A DNA stretch of 64,000 bases, taken from Pirellulales bacterium (lineage in GTDB: Bacteria; Planctomycetota; Planctomycetia; Pirellulales; Lacipirellulaceae). The translations under genes were made by a program, and so were the position numbers. The stretch spans positions 1 through 64,000 of the forward strand of contig JANQOF010000064.1 of assembly GCA_028279215.1 (NCBI GenBank). The letters are read 5' to 3'. Below the pieces are notes generated by a model. That model did no database searches. It was not told the DNA's origin and saw only the letters and a list, made by a program, of their open reading frames with translations. Positions 23,872-32,007 of the stretch are shown here, one piece after another (position 1 is the stretch's first letter; every line of letters starts with the position of its first letter).

Positions 23872-25278
23872 ATGGCATCGATCGCGAAGCTCAGTCGGGA
23901 CCGCCGTAAGAAGGGGGCTCCGTACTACATTCAATTCTTCGATCACGAAGGCCGGCGACGAACGACGAAAGGTTGCCCCGACAAAGGGGTCACCGAGGCG
24001 AAAGCGGCGCAAATAGAGACGATTGTAGAGCGCATCAAATTGGGACTCGCCGAAGCGACGAGCCTTGATGTGCTGCTTGGCCGGGATCTGGCTGCCGGGT
24101 GGGAATCCCACGTGAAGGCCTACGAGGAGAGCCTGGAGCGCAAGGGGAACACCACCAAACACATTCGCCTGACCGCGTCGCGGATTCGGACGGCGCTGAA
24201 TGGGGCAGGCTTCAGCACGCTGGCCGATTTCGATGGTGACGCCGCCGAAGAGTTCATCTCCGACTACTGCCGCGACGGAGACTATGGCCCTCGTACCTAC
24301 AATCACTACCTGCAGGCAATTGAAGCGTTTGGCAACTGGCTCGCGCACCCTAGGCGACGCGCTGTGGAACGCAACCCGTTTGCGGGCATCCCTCGCCGCA
24401 ATGCGGCGACCGATGTTCGACATGCTCGCCGTGCGTTGAAACCGGCCGAAATGGCGGCATTGATCGCGGCGGCCCGCGCCAGCATTCGCCGCCGGCAGGG
24501 ATATGACGGCAAGACGCGAGCGCGAATCTACCTGCTCTCGTACATGACCGGACTGCGCAAAGGGGAAATCGCGAGCCTGACTCCCCTGAGCTTTGGGCTC
24601 GACACGCAGCAGCCGACTGTGACGGTCGAAGCGCAATACTCAAAGCATCGACGTAAAGACGTACTGCCGCTCCACGCAGACCTAGTGCCGGAAATTCGAC
24701 GGTGGACTGACGGCCTAGCGGACGATGAACCACTGTTTCCGAAACTGGCCAACAGGAAGGCCTACAAGATGATCCAGAATGATCTGGAGGAGGCAGGCAT
24801 TCCATACGAGACGGAGGAGGGGTTAGCCGATTTCCATGCCGCCGGTCGCCACACCCATATTACGGAACTGCTTCGGAGTGGGGTGTCACTGGCCGAGGCG
24901 AAGGAGTTGGCGCGCCACAGCGATGTGCGAATGACAATGAAGTACACGCATATCGGGTTGGAGGATCAGGCACGGGCCTTGAACCAACTCCCAACGGTGC
25001 AGAAACCGGCAAACCATGGACCTGAGACTTGTCTGCATAATGTCTGCACTGAGAGTGGCGCGGATGGGCAACCTGGTACACCAAATGTCGGCGAATGGCA
25101 GCAAGACCGCTCGGAGAAGAAACGCGAAAACCCTCGCCGTAGCAAGGGTTTAGGCATCGAATGTCGCGAGATGGCAGCGGATGACCCAGACTGCCAAAAA
25201 GTGGAGGCGGCGGGAATCGAACCCGCGTCCCGTAATATCTCCACGCAAGCTTCTACGTGTGTGTCCCGCGAAATTTAG
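23872..25278 (+). CDS. int: Tyrosine integrase of the island
   Basis: 468 residues. The arm/core-binding part covers about 1-190. Catalytic residues are visible: Arg 229 in TGLRKGEI, Lys 258 in SKHRRKD, His 322 and Arg 326 in HAAGRHT, His 349 in ARHSDVR, and Tyr 358 in MKYTH. The domain should end near 375; the last 90 residues are low-complexity and the final 25 are translated from the 3' end of the tmRNA gene on the other strand. So the stop depends on the att site. The product inserts the island at that site. GGAGG lies 10 bases before ATG. Confidence 0.93.
   Translation: MASIAKLSRDRRKKGAPYYIQFFDHEGRRRTTKGCPDKGVTEAKAAQIETIVERIKLGLAEATSLDVLLGRDLAAGWESHVKAYEESLERKGNTTKHIRLTASRIRTALNGAGFSTLADFDGDAAEEFISDYCRDGDYGPRTYNHYLQAIEAFGNWLAHPRRRAVERNPFAGIPRRNAATDVRHARRALKPAEMAALIAAARASIRRRQGYDGKTRARIYLLSYMTGLRKGEIASLTPLSFGLDTQQPTVTVEAQYSKHRRKDVLPLHADLVPEIRRWTDGLADDEPLFPKLANRKAYKMIQNDLEEAGIPYETEEGLADFHAAGRHTHITELLRSGVSLAEAKELARHSDVRMTMKYTHIGLEDQARALNQLPTVQKPANHGPETCLHNVCTESGADGQPGTPNVGEWQQDRSEKKRENPRRSKGLGIECREMAADDPDCQKVEAAGIEPASRNISTQASTCVSREI
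25202..25226. other. Right attachment site (attR) in the tmRNA 3' end
   Basis: The acceptor stem and T arm of tmRNA (25202-25226) adjoin the integrase gene and must be part of the recombination core, since the tmRNA remains intact and the integrase overlaps it. A second copy of this sequence should mark the left end of the island, but none was seen between 1 and 25200, so attL is expected outside the window. Exact core limits cannot be set. Confidence 0.65.
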
Positions 25279-25562
25279 TCTCGCTTGCTAGCCGCCTCGC
25301 AGGCAGGGCTACTCGCAAGCCAGCCGAGAACTTATTTAACCGCGGCCGTGCTCAGCAGTGAACCGCGGCGGTCCGGAGGGGGTTATACGTTCCGTCAGCA
25401 GCTTCCGGCGAGCCGCTGGGGAACGGGCAGCCTAATTCTAGGCAGCCAAAGCGTAGTTACCTTCGGCAATTGAAGGTTGTGATCGGCTTTTTACGTGGGC
25501 CACCGATCAACCACGACACGCCACTTACGCTTCGCCTATCCGGTCGAACCCTGTTCGCCCCC
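25202..25562 (-). ncRNA. ssrA: Transfer-messenger RNA (tmRNA)
   Basis: Minus-strand RNA. The 5' end (25562 downward) reads GGGGGCGAACAGGGTTCGAC, the consensus tmRNA start; it pairs with the 3' acceptor strand CGCCTCC. The 3' end has a T arm GCGGG/CCCGC around TTCGATT. The tag frame at 25467-25438 encodes A-E-G-N-Y-A-L-A-A then TAG (resume codon GCC), the degradation signal ending LAA. CCA is not encoded. tmRNA rescues stalled ribosomes. Its 3' end is the integration target of the adjacent island. Confidence 0.95.
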
Positions 25563-25744
25563 GAGGAGAAACGATCACCTTATGGTCAAACCTTTGATTT
25601 TATTCGACCTGTCGCGACTCGGGAAGGTTCAAGCGATTGATGATTGGATGCCGGCAAATCAGAAATCATCAATCACAAATCCCCATTTGTCCTCCCTTCC
25701 AAAAAACGAATTTAGGCGACTCTATTCGCCCCCGATCGCCCCTG

Positions 25745-26488
25745 TCAAGTTCTGGTTTCCCCTGTGTTCTTCGATGAATTTTGATCTTGCTCGCGACCGT
25801 TCGCTCGTTCAATTGTCCGTTCTTGCGCGCCCGAAGCGACTCTATCTCCTGGTTGTGGACTCTTCGCGAGCTTGCGAGTTGGGCTGCGGTGAATGCTGTC
25901 GAGCAGGTAGTCGGTCGAGGCGTTGCTTTGCGGGTCGAGGCCCGCCGCATCGGTATCGCGGGTGGCGCGGCGTTCGGTCCACCGCTTTTGCAAAAACGCC
26001 ATCGACTCGGCGACCGATGGCCCGCTAGCTTTCGGTTTGCTCGTTTTGGGACTACCACCGGCGGCCACCGACGCCACATAGAATAGGTCGTCGATTTGCT
26101 GCACGATGCGCTTCGCGGTCAGCGGGCTGCCCACCTCGTCGTTCACCACGTGTGCCACCCGCTCGGCGAGCTTCGCCAGTTCGCGAGCCGAAAACGCTGG
26201 CTGCGCCTGCGTGCGATTGCGTTGGCGGTCCTCGCGCTCGAGCATCCACGCCGCTGCCCGCCAGTGTGTAGCCGACGCCCGTCGCATCGCCTCCAGCGGC
26301 CTCAGATCGCTCGCCACCATCGCCCGCCGCACCCGCTGATCAAACGCCGGGCATGCATCCCGCTCCCGCCGAATCGTTTTCACGTCGCACCCCACATAAT
26401 TGGCCACCTTATGCAGTTGCATCCCGGCGGTCACCAGCGCCACCACCTCGTCTTTCTTCCGCTCATTGAGCACACGCTTCCGTCCCAT
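25745..26488 (-). CDS. Planctomycete-type helix-turn-helix protein
   Basis: 247 residues with a GGGGGAGG ribosome site before ATG 26488. The N-terminus is a resolvase-like HTH: NERKKDEVVALVTAGMQLHKVANYVGCDVKTIRRER. The middle, PLEAMRRASATHWRAAAWMLEREDR, is a sequence I associate with a family frequent in planctomycete genomes. The C-terminal 100 residues are disordered, rich in Arg, Ser, Thr and Gln. Likely DNA-binding; target unknown. First backbone gene right of the tmRNA, oriented toward it. Confidence 0.75.
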   Translation of the reverse strand: MGRKRVLNERKKDEVVALVTAGMQLHKVANYVGCDVKTIRRERDACPAFDQRVRRAMVASDLRPLEAMRRASATHWRAAAWMLEREDRQRNRTQAQPAFSARELAKLAERVAHVVNDEVGSPLTAKRIVQQIDDLFYVASVAAGGSPKTSKPKASGPSVAESMAFLQKRWTERRATRDTDAAGLDPQSNASTDYLLDSIHRSPTRKLAKSPQPGDRVASGAQERTIERANGREQDQNSSKNTGETRT

Positions 26489-26590
26489 AACGCCTCCCCC
26501 ACTAGCTAAAAATATACATATGAACAGTACAGCAAGTATATTTGTAACCGATTGGATGGCCCATTTTCAACAAAAAAATGGAGTGATTCC

Positions 26591-26694
26591 GTAGTGTAGG
26601 TGCTCGCACCTACACTACCACTACCTTTTCGCGGTCCCAGAAGCCACAGGCGCCCTCCGCGGGTAACGATGGGCAAATGACGGGCGCCTGTGGC
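26591..26694. repeat. Two adjacent large palindromes
   Basis: First palindrome: GTAGTGTAGGTGC and its complement with a 2-base centre (26591-26618), 13-base perfect arms. Second: GCCACAGGCGCCC/GGGCGCCTGTGGC (26643-26694), 13-base perfect arms around a 26-base loop. They lie downstream of the small gene ending at 26732. Neither is followed by a T run, so simple termination is not supported. They could be dispersed palindromic elements or a structured RNA. Confidence 0.6.
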
Positions 26695-26731
26695 ATTTGG
26701 ACTTCACCTGATAATGGCGACTGGCAATGAG

Positions 26732-26914
26732 TCAATCGAAAACCGATCGGCGTCGAAGCCCTCCGGCAATGGCCAGACTCTGTTGGAATCCCCGTTTTCC
26801 GCGCCTTCCCATCGGGCTTTGCTGCGGTTCCTCCCGGCGACATTCCTTAGCCTTGGCGATCTGCAGATCAATAAGGCGGCTCAGACGTTGAATGTAGGCG
26901 TTTCGAGCTAGCAT
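26732..26914 (-). CDS. 60-residue protein, candidate LysR-regulon member
   Basis: ATG 26914 has AAGGAG 7 bases upstream, in a sequence (TTAAGGAGA then GAATG) nearly the same as that before the HPF gene at 31605. The N-terminal half is amphipathic and basic (MLARNAYIQRLSRLIDLQIAKAKECRREE), the rest rich in Arg, Gly, Gln. No family. The upstream region carries a T-N11-A palindrome at 27041-27055 and a -10-like TAATAT at 26990-26995, spaced as at the HPF promoter. So it is probably a real, regulated small protein, controlled by the adjacent LysR gene. Confidence 0.55.
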   Translation of the reverse strand: MLARNAYIQRLSRLIDLQIAKAKECRREEPQQSPMGRRGKRGFQQSLAIAGGLRRRSVFD

Positions 26915-26982
26915 TCGGAGTCTCCTTAAGCGTCAACGAGAAATGATACGTCCCAGTCGCATCGCAGGTTGGGACGCATCCC

Positions 26983-27055
26983 CAATGGTATATTACGGCA
27001 AGCTGGACTAAGCAGTCGCTTAAATCGAGATGACGAACTGCTTAATTCGACTAAG
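26983..27055 (-). promoter_or_regulatory. Promoter with T-N11-A palindrome (LysR-type site A)
   Basis: On the minus strand the palindrome CTTA-N7-TAAG (27041-27055) is followed by the block CAGCTTGCCG and a -10-like TAATAT (26995-26990). The palindrome centre is near -65 relative to the start site predicted from that -10. The same arrangement, with equal spacing, occurs before the HPF gene (31660-31725). LysR regulators typically bind a T-N11-A palindrome at -65. Confidence 0.55.
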
Positions 27056-27108
27056 CATTGCGACCATCGCATTCGCAACTCTTGCTGCAATGGACACCTT
27101 GGGAGCGT

Positions 27109-27993
27109 TCACATGGAGTGTTGACGAATGGCCAACACGCTGGGGTGCTTGATTTTACGTTCCACAGAAATGGCGTAGAACTGCTCTTCAACGCCGTCGG
27201 GAACGCCGACGCGTCGAAGGCCATAAATCCGTTTGACGTCATCCTCGATTACAGTCGGGACGGCAAGCACACCAAGTCCGCAGCTCCCAGCGATTTTCAT
27301 CATCGCGCTGTCGGCAAACTCACCCACGACTTGAGGCACGAATCCCTGATCGCTGAACCATCGATCAAGCTGCCGCCGCATAGAGCTGTCTGGCGTGAGC
27401 AGCAAGATCGGCGCGTCTCTCAAAGACTCTGGAAACTTCGGACGATACTTCTTCGCAAGGGGACCACTTGCGACAAACACAATTCCCGACTCTCCGAGCC
27501 GGTGCGAGTAGGCTTTGACTTTGTAACGCGTATCGAGCGGAAGATCGGAAAGCACGACGTCGAGCTTGTGAATCGACAGGTCCGAGACCAGTTGATCCAT
27601 ATTGCCCTCCTGGTAGATCAATCGGACCGGCTGGTCCAGTTCGAGTGCGGGCTGAAGCAACCGAAAGGCAACGAGCTTGGGCATAATGTCCCGAACACCC
27701 ACCCGCAACTCCAGAGGCTGGCCTAGCGGCCGCCCCTGAATCATCTCCTGCAGTTCTTGCCCCTTCGCAAAGATCTCGCTCGCATAGCTGGCAACCTGTT
27801 CCCCAATCTCGGTCAGGGCCACACCGCGGCCGCTCTTCTCTAGCAGCTTGGCCCCTAGGGCACGTTCGAGTTTTCGTACCTGAATGGTAACGCTGGCCGG
27901 CGTAACATGCAGCATTTCGCTCGCCTGCTTCACGCTTCCCTCGCGCGCGACAAGCCAGAAGTTGAGTAGCTGATGATAATTGAGCCAGTCCAA
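27109..27993 (-). CDS. nhaR: NhaR-like LysR transcriptional regulator
   Basis: 294 residues from TTG 27993, preferred because GGAGGTGG lies just before it; ATG 28041 would make the gene run across a palindrome that looks like its own operator. The N-terminal HTH (LNYHQLLNFWLVAREGSVKQASEMLHVTPASVTIQVRKLERALGAKLLEKSGR) follows NhaR closely, and a LysR substrate-binding domain follows. NhaR activates sodium/proton antiporter and stress genes in enterobacteria; here no antiporter is nearby. Predicted targets are itself, the 26914 gene and the HPF-ppc pair. Confidence 0.85.
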   Translation of the reverse strand: MDWLNYHQLLNFWLVAREGSVKQASEMLHVTPASVTIQVRKLERALGAKLLEKSGRGVALTEIGEQVASYASEIFAKGQELQEMIQGRPLGQPLELRVGVRDIMPKLVAFRLLQPALELDQPVRLIYQEGNMDQLVSDLSIHKLDVVLSDLPLDTRYKVKAYSHRLGESGIVFVASGPLAKKYRPKFPESLRDAPILLLTPDSSMRRQLDRWFSDQGFVPQVVGEFADSAMMKIAGSCGLGVLAVPTVIEDDVKRIYGLRRVGVPDGVEEQFYAISVERKIKHPSVLAIRQHSM

Positions 27994-28008
27994 GGCCACC
28001 TCCAAACA

Positions 28009-28025
28009 GTTTAGCAATAGTAAAC
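28009..28025 (-). promoter_or_regulatory. LysR-type autoregulatory palindrome
   Basis: GTTTA-N7-TAAAC (28009-28025) is a perfect palindrome with T-N11-A spacing, 16 to 32 bases before the TTG start of nhaR. That location suits autorepression. Its half-sites match the palindromes at 27041-27055 and 31711-31725 in TTA-N7-TAA. Confidence 0.5.
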
Positions 28026-28457
28026 GATTTAGGCTGTGCAATCAAGCAACCTAAGGTGTCATCGCGGTTTAAGCTAGATGATGTGCATAGCACCGACGCC
28101 CAATTCAACGGTACCGCAAACCTGCCATGGACGTAGTGATTCGATTCAGCGGCGGACGCCGATCTGACTTTGGCAACCATCATTACGAAGGCATCCTGAC
28201 TAACTTGCTCGATCGACTCTTGCACAGAGAAAGACAAGTTTGTCAGGAAAGAGTCTAAACTCGCGTGTTTCACTTAGCCTCGGTCGCGCTTGCCCCCCTG
28301 ACGCGCGGCCGAGGCGCTTCTTCCGCCTCGTACGAAGTTCTTAGCGAGCCGACTGTCGGGGTCAGAGACCCCTGGCACAGTTCATTCGCAGACGTCAATC
28401 GATGCGCTGGCGAGGAGAAGCCGACAACGGCAGCCTTTACGGAGTGCTTCGTAGGAG
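28026..28457. other. Intergenic region with a long hairpin
   Basis: About 430 bases between the nhaR promoter and the end of ppc. A strong hairpin at 28277-28315 has 13 paired bases with one G-T (GCCTCGGTCGCGC/GCGCGGCCGAGGC, 13-base loop). A smaller GGGGTC/GACCCC hairpin lies at 28358-28372. Near the ppc stop, GACAACGG (28423-28430) pairs with CCGTTGTC (28463-28470). These could end ppc transcription; no T run follows. No ORF is convincing. Confidence 0.45.
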
Positions 28458-31193
28458 CTACCCCGTTGTCCGCAGTCCGCTGGCGATGGCGTTTACCGAG
28501 AGAAGTAGTTCGCGCATCAGCGTCTCCTGCTGGTCACGGTTGCTCGTCCGCCATTTGCGGAGCAGCCCGATCTGCCGAAGATGCAATGCGCGAAGGGCGG
28601 GCTGACGAAGCGCGAGCAATTCGTGCGCGTTCGGTCGTCGCTTTTCGAGAGCTCCCTCGTACACTTCTTCGAGCACCCTTCGTGTACGCTGGTACTCTTC
28701 GTCGATGCGACTCATCAATCGGTCGCGCAGCGTGTCGTCGGTCACGAGTTCGGCATACGCATGCATGATCTCCGGGTCCGCAGTGGCAATGCTCGTTGCA
28801 ACGTTGCTAATGAGATATCGCAAGGGAGCCCAGGCGAACGTCTGCTCGCAGACCGCGCTAAACTCTGTGGCCGACCTCTCACGAAGAGCCTCCATAGCGG
28901 TGCCGACGCCGAACCATCCCGAAAGGTAGAAGCGGGCCTGGCCCCAGCTAAACACCCAAGGGATCGCACGTAGGTCCGCGAGCGTCTGCCGACCGGTGCG
29001 CCTGGCGGGCCGAGACCCATGACGGCTCGCCTCGATGGCGTCTATCGGCGTCGCCTGCCGGAAAAACGTGACGAATCCCTCGGTGTGGAGCAGCTCTTCG
29101 TACGCGGATCGACTTAGTTCCGCCAAACGATCCATGGTGGGCTCGAGCCGGTGCGGGTGGTGGTCTTGGTGCCACTGACGAATCGACGCGCTGGCGACTC
29201 CGGCGACGAGCAGTTCCAGGTTGTAGGCGGCGTTCAGGTCGTTGGCGTATTTTTGCGCGATGGTTTCACCCTGTTCGGTCATTCGTAGATCGCCGCTGAG
29301 CGATCCGTGTGGCAGGGCTTCGAGGAAACGGTGCGTCGGCCCAGCCCCGCGGCTGATAGCCCCTCCACGGCCGTGGAAGTATCGAATCCGCACGCCGCGC
29401 TCGCGACCAACTTGCGTCATTGCCGATTGGGCGCGGTAGAGCGTCCACAAGCTCGCAAGGATTCCTCCGTCCTTGTTGCTGTCGCTGTAGCCAACCATTA
29501 CTTGCTGCACTGCCTCGTTATCACGACGCGACTCTTTGCGCCACGCGAGGCTACGAGTTGTCATCGGGTGATCGAGGAAATCCGCGAGGATCTGTGGAGC
29601 TGCTCGCAGGTCGCCAATGGTCTCCAGCAGCGGCGTCACCGGTAACACGCAGACGAGGCCCTCGTCGGTGGAACGGCAAAGCCCAACCTCTCGGGCCAGC
29701 AAATAGACCACTAGCAGGTCGGATAGGCTGCGCGTCATGCTGATGATCAGCGTACCCAGGCCTTCGTGACCGTAACGGTCGTAGTGCTCTGCCGCGACTC
29801 GTAGGCAGTCGAGGGTGGCTCGCGCTTCGGCATCCAATTCCATGCCCGGCCTCGTAAAGGGCCTTGGCGACTGCAGCTCGCGGTTCAGAAATTCGAGCCG
29901 CTCGGTTTCGCCCCATGTCAGGAACGCTTCGCCGTCTAGGCCTGCGGCGGACACCATCTGCGCGACTGCTAGCTCGTGAAAGCCACTATTCTGGCGTATG
30001 TCGAGCGCGGCAAGGTGGAAGCCAAACGCCTGCACCAGACGAATGATGGGATCGAGATCGTGCTCCACCAAGCGTATCGCGCCTACTTCGAGCAGGCTTT
30101 CCCGAAGCAACTCAAGGTCGCCGGCCAACTGCTCGACACGGGTGTAAGCGTGCGGTCTCGATTCGGCCGCCTCTGTAGGGAGCTCGGCGACGATTAGGTT
30201 GACAGCTTGCCGCCACGTTTCGTCGGGGTTTCGTTGAATCGACTCGACGCCCTTCTCAGCAAGAGCCGCGCCGGCCTGCTCGACAAAGGTCTTCAGCTCG
30301 TGCGGTGGGTCTTGCAGGTGGTCGGACAGGCTGACCTTGATAGCTAAATCGGTGAGCCGATCGGTCAGCAGACGAAGCGCCCCCTCCCGAAGTTCGCCGA
30401 GGGTCTCCCGAGTCACGTCGGCGGTCACTAGGGGATGACCGTCTCGATCACCTCCTACCCAGTTTCCAAACGACAAACGCGGCAACGCGGTAGGGGCCTC
30501 GACTAATGATCCGTCGAAACCGCACTTTTGCCACGCGTCGCGCATCCGCCGATCGACTTCGGGGATGACCCGCGGGAAGACGTTCTCCAAGTAGTAGATG
30601 ACGTTTCTCCGCTCCGAGGCGACGTCCGGCTTCTGGAGATAGATCTCACCGGTCCGCCAGAGTCGTTCGAGCTCGGCTTTGATACCGCTGCGAATCTCTT
30701 CTTGTTCTGAAGGAGTCCATACGGGGTTTTCCCGCTTCGCGAGTAACTCGTACAAGCGGTGATGGATCTCCAAAACGGTCGCCCGCTTCGCTTCCGTCGG
30801 GTGGGCGGTGAGCACCGGCTCGATTCGCGTTTGGCTAAGGTGGCTCGCGATATCTCGGTCAGTTAGTCCTGCATCCCCTAGCATCTTCAAGTTGTTGAGC
30901 CAGAGTCCAGGCACCTCGTCGAGACCGCCGGTGGACTCCGAATGACGCCGCATCTGTACCGAGGCATTTTCCTCGACCATGTTTAGCAACTGGAAGAAAA
31001 TGGAGAACGCTTGGGCAGTCCGCTCCGCGTTCATCGAGCTAACAGCGAGCGGCACTTCGTCCCGCCCGCCAAGTTCGTCCGCCAGTTGATTCTCCCCCAG
31101 CTCTTCGAGGACCTCGCGAAAACAACCAACGATGAAGTCAAGATCCTGTCGGATCTTCTTAACGTTCTCCGTGCGGAGGGAAGGTACAATCAT
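28458..31193 (-). CDS. ppc: Phosphoenolpyruvate carboxylase
   Basis: 911 residues, the usual length. Visible PEPC motifs: EPVLTAHPTEAKR with the catalytic His near residue 131, NWVGGDRDGHP, the FHGRGGAISRG loop, YSDSNKDGG, and a C-terminal end close to the SVNAIASGLRTTG allosteric tail. It carboxylates phosphoenolpyruvate with bicarbonate to oxaloacetate to refill the citric acid cycle. It starts 73 bases after the HPF-like gene on the same strand and is probably co-transcribed with it. fumC in this window feeds the same cycle. Confidence 0.97.
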   Translation of the reverse strand: MIVPSLRTENVKKIRQDLDFIVGCFREVLEELGENQLADELGGRDEVPLAVSSMNAERTAQAFSIFFQLLNMVEENASVQMRRHSESTGGLDEVPGLWLNNLKMLGDAGLTDRDIASHLSQTRIEPVLTAHPTEAKRATVLEIHHRLYELLAKRENPVWTPSEQEEIRSGIKAELERLWRTGEIYLQKPDVASERRNVIYYLENVFPRVIPEVDRRMRDAWQKCGFDGSLVEAPTALPRLSFGNWVGGDRDGHPLVTADVTRETLGELREGALRLLTDRLTDLAIKVSLSDHLQDPPHELKTFVEQAGAALAEKGVESIQRNPDETWRQAVNLIVAELPTEAAESRPHAYTRVEQLAGDLELLRESLLEVGAIRLVEHDLDPIIRLVQAFGFHLAALDIRQNSGFHELAVAQMVSAAGLDGEAFLTWGETERLEFLNRELQSPRPFTRPGMELDAEARATLDCLRVAAEHYDRYGHEGLGTLIISMTRSLSDLLVVYLLAREVGLCRSTDEGLVCVLPVTPLLETIGDLRAAPQILADFLDHPMTTRSLAWRKESRRDNEAVQQVMVGYSDSNKDGGILASLWTLYRAQSAMTQVGRERGVRIRYFHGRGGAISRGAGPTHRFLEALPHGSLSGDLRMTEQGETIAQKYANDLNAAYNLELLVAGVASASIRQWHQDHHPHRLEPTMDRLAELSRSAYEELLHTEGFVTFFRQATPIDAIEASRHGSRPARRTGRQTLADLRAIPWVFSWGQARFYLSGWFGVGTAMEALRERSATEFSAVCEQTFAWAPLRYLISNVATSIATADPEIMHAYAELVTDDTLRDRLMSRIDEEYQRTRRVLEEVYEGALEKRRPNAHELLALRQPALRALHLRQIGLLRKWRTSNRDQQETLMRELLLSVNAIASGLRTTG

Positions 31194-31266
31194 TTTGAAG
31201 CAACTCTAATGGCTCAGCTAACAGTAAGACGGAATCTGCGATGCTCTGTCTCGTCCCACGTCCTGC

Positions 31267-31605
31267 TCATTGCTCGGCGAGCATCCGGGCACGCGACCTT
31301 CGACGGGTGGCCCTCCTTCGATTGCCGCGTTGAAATAGTACACGGACTGCGTGATTCGCGACGCGACGTAGCAACGGACGCACGTCGGAGCACTTGTCGC
31401 AGATGACTATCGGTCGCATGCGAGGAACGTACAAGACGCAACGACACTGTTTGTCGGTCCCCCGGCGAGGGCCGTCTACGTCTTCGATGTACAAGCTGGC
31501 CTTACTGAACCGGTGCATTACACGTTGCAATTCGGCTGTGAGGATCTCCAACGCTTCCTGCTGTTCTATTTCTTGGCTGGCGCCGCCGCGTACGACTATC
31601 TGCAT
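31267..31605 (-). CDS. HPF/RaiA-like ribosome-associated protein
   Basis: 112 residues, AAGGAG ribosome site 6 bases before ATG 31605. The layout (MQIVVRGGASQEI, a helix, then strand SLYIEDVDGPRRG, CRCVLYVPRMRPIVI, then a helix LLRRVANHAVRVLFQRG) resembles short HPF/RaiA-type hibernation factors that bind the 30S subunit. The C-terminal 15 residues are Arg-rich. It is followed by ppc and preceded by a LysR-type promoter whose layout matches that of the 26914 gene. The family call is moderately sure. Confidence 0.75.
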   Translation of the reverse strand: MQIVVRGGASQEIEQQEALEILTAELQRVMHRFSKASLYIEDVDGPRRGTDKQCRCVLYVPRMRPIVICDKCSDVRPLLRRVANHAVRVLFQRGNRRRATRRRSRARMLAEQ

Positions 31606-31652
31606 TCGACTCTCCTTAATCGGTTGCTAGGATATCGGACTACCTCCACCTT

Positions 31653-31725
31653 CTAGCATTTATAACGGCAAGCTGAATGCGACTATCCGTCAATTCTTGT
31701 GGACCAACCGTTTAGTTTCGCTAAG
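31653..31725 (-). promoter_or_regulatory. Promoter with T-N11-A palindrome (LysR-type site B)
   Basis: On the minus strand CTTA-N7-TAAA (31725-31711) precedes the block CAGCTTGCCG and a -10-like TTATAA (31665-31660). Distances from palindrome to block and to -10 equal those at site A (27041-27055) to the base over 64 positions, although the sequence between is diverged. It should drive the HPF-ppc genes. Confidence 0.55.
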
Positions 31726-32007
31726 CAATGGCCTTAAGCGTGGGCCCATTGCGTCAGCCGATCTTGGAGTGCGGATCGCCAGTTGCGGATCGGTTCCGCC
31801 GTTGGCTTGACTTGCCCAGCAGTTCTGCAGATTCCTGATGCAAACCACGAGTTTGTTGCCGCTTCTCGAGCCCACAAGCTAGAATCTCGGGCACTGCAAT
31901 CGCGCCACGCCCAGAGATAGCGTGGGCTGGTAGGTTTCGAAGGGCCAAGGATTGCGAGAAAACGTCCGAGCATTCCGGTCCCGCAATGCTCACTTGGAGA
32001 TCAAGTC
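31726..32007. other. Intergenic region
   Basis: About 280 bases between divergent genes. No ORF with ribosome site, no repeat and no RNA structure was recognised beyond the promoter above. Confidence 0.35.

Noticed and set aside
1..25200. Search for attL within the window
   Set aside because: A CGTTCGAACCCC stretch near 5942 resembles a tRNA T-arm fragment but does not match the tmRNA end and has no flanking tRNA structure.
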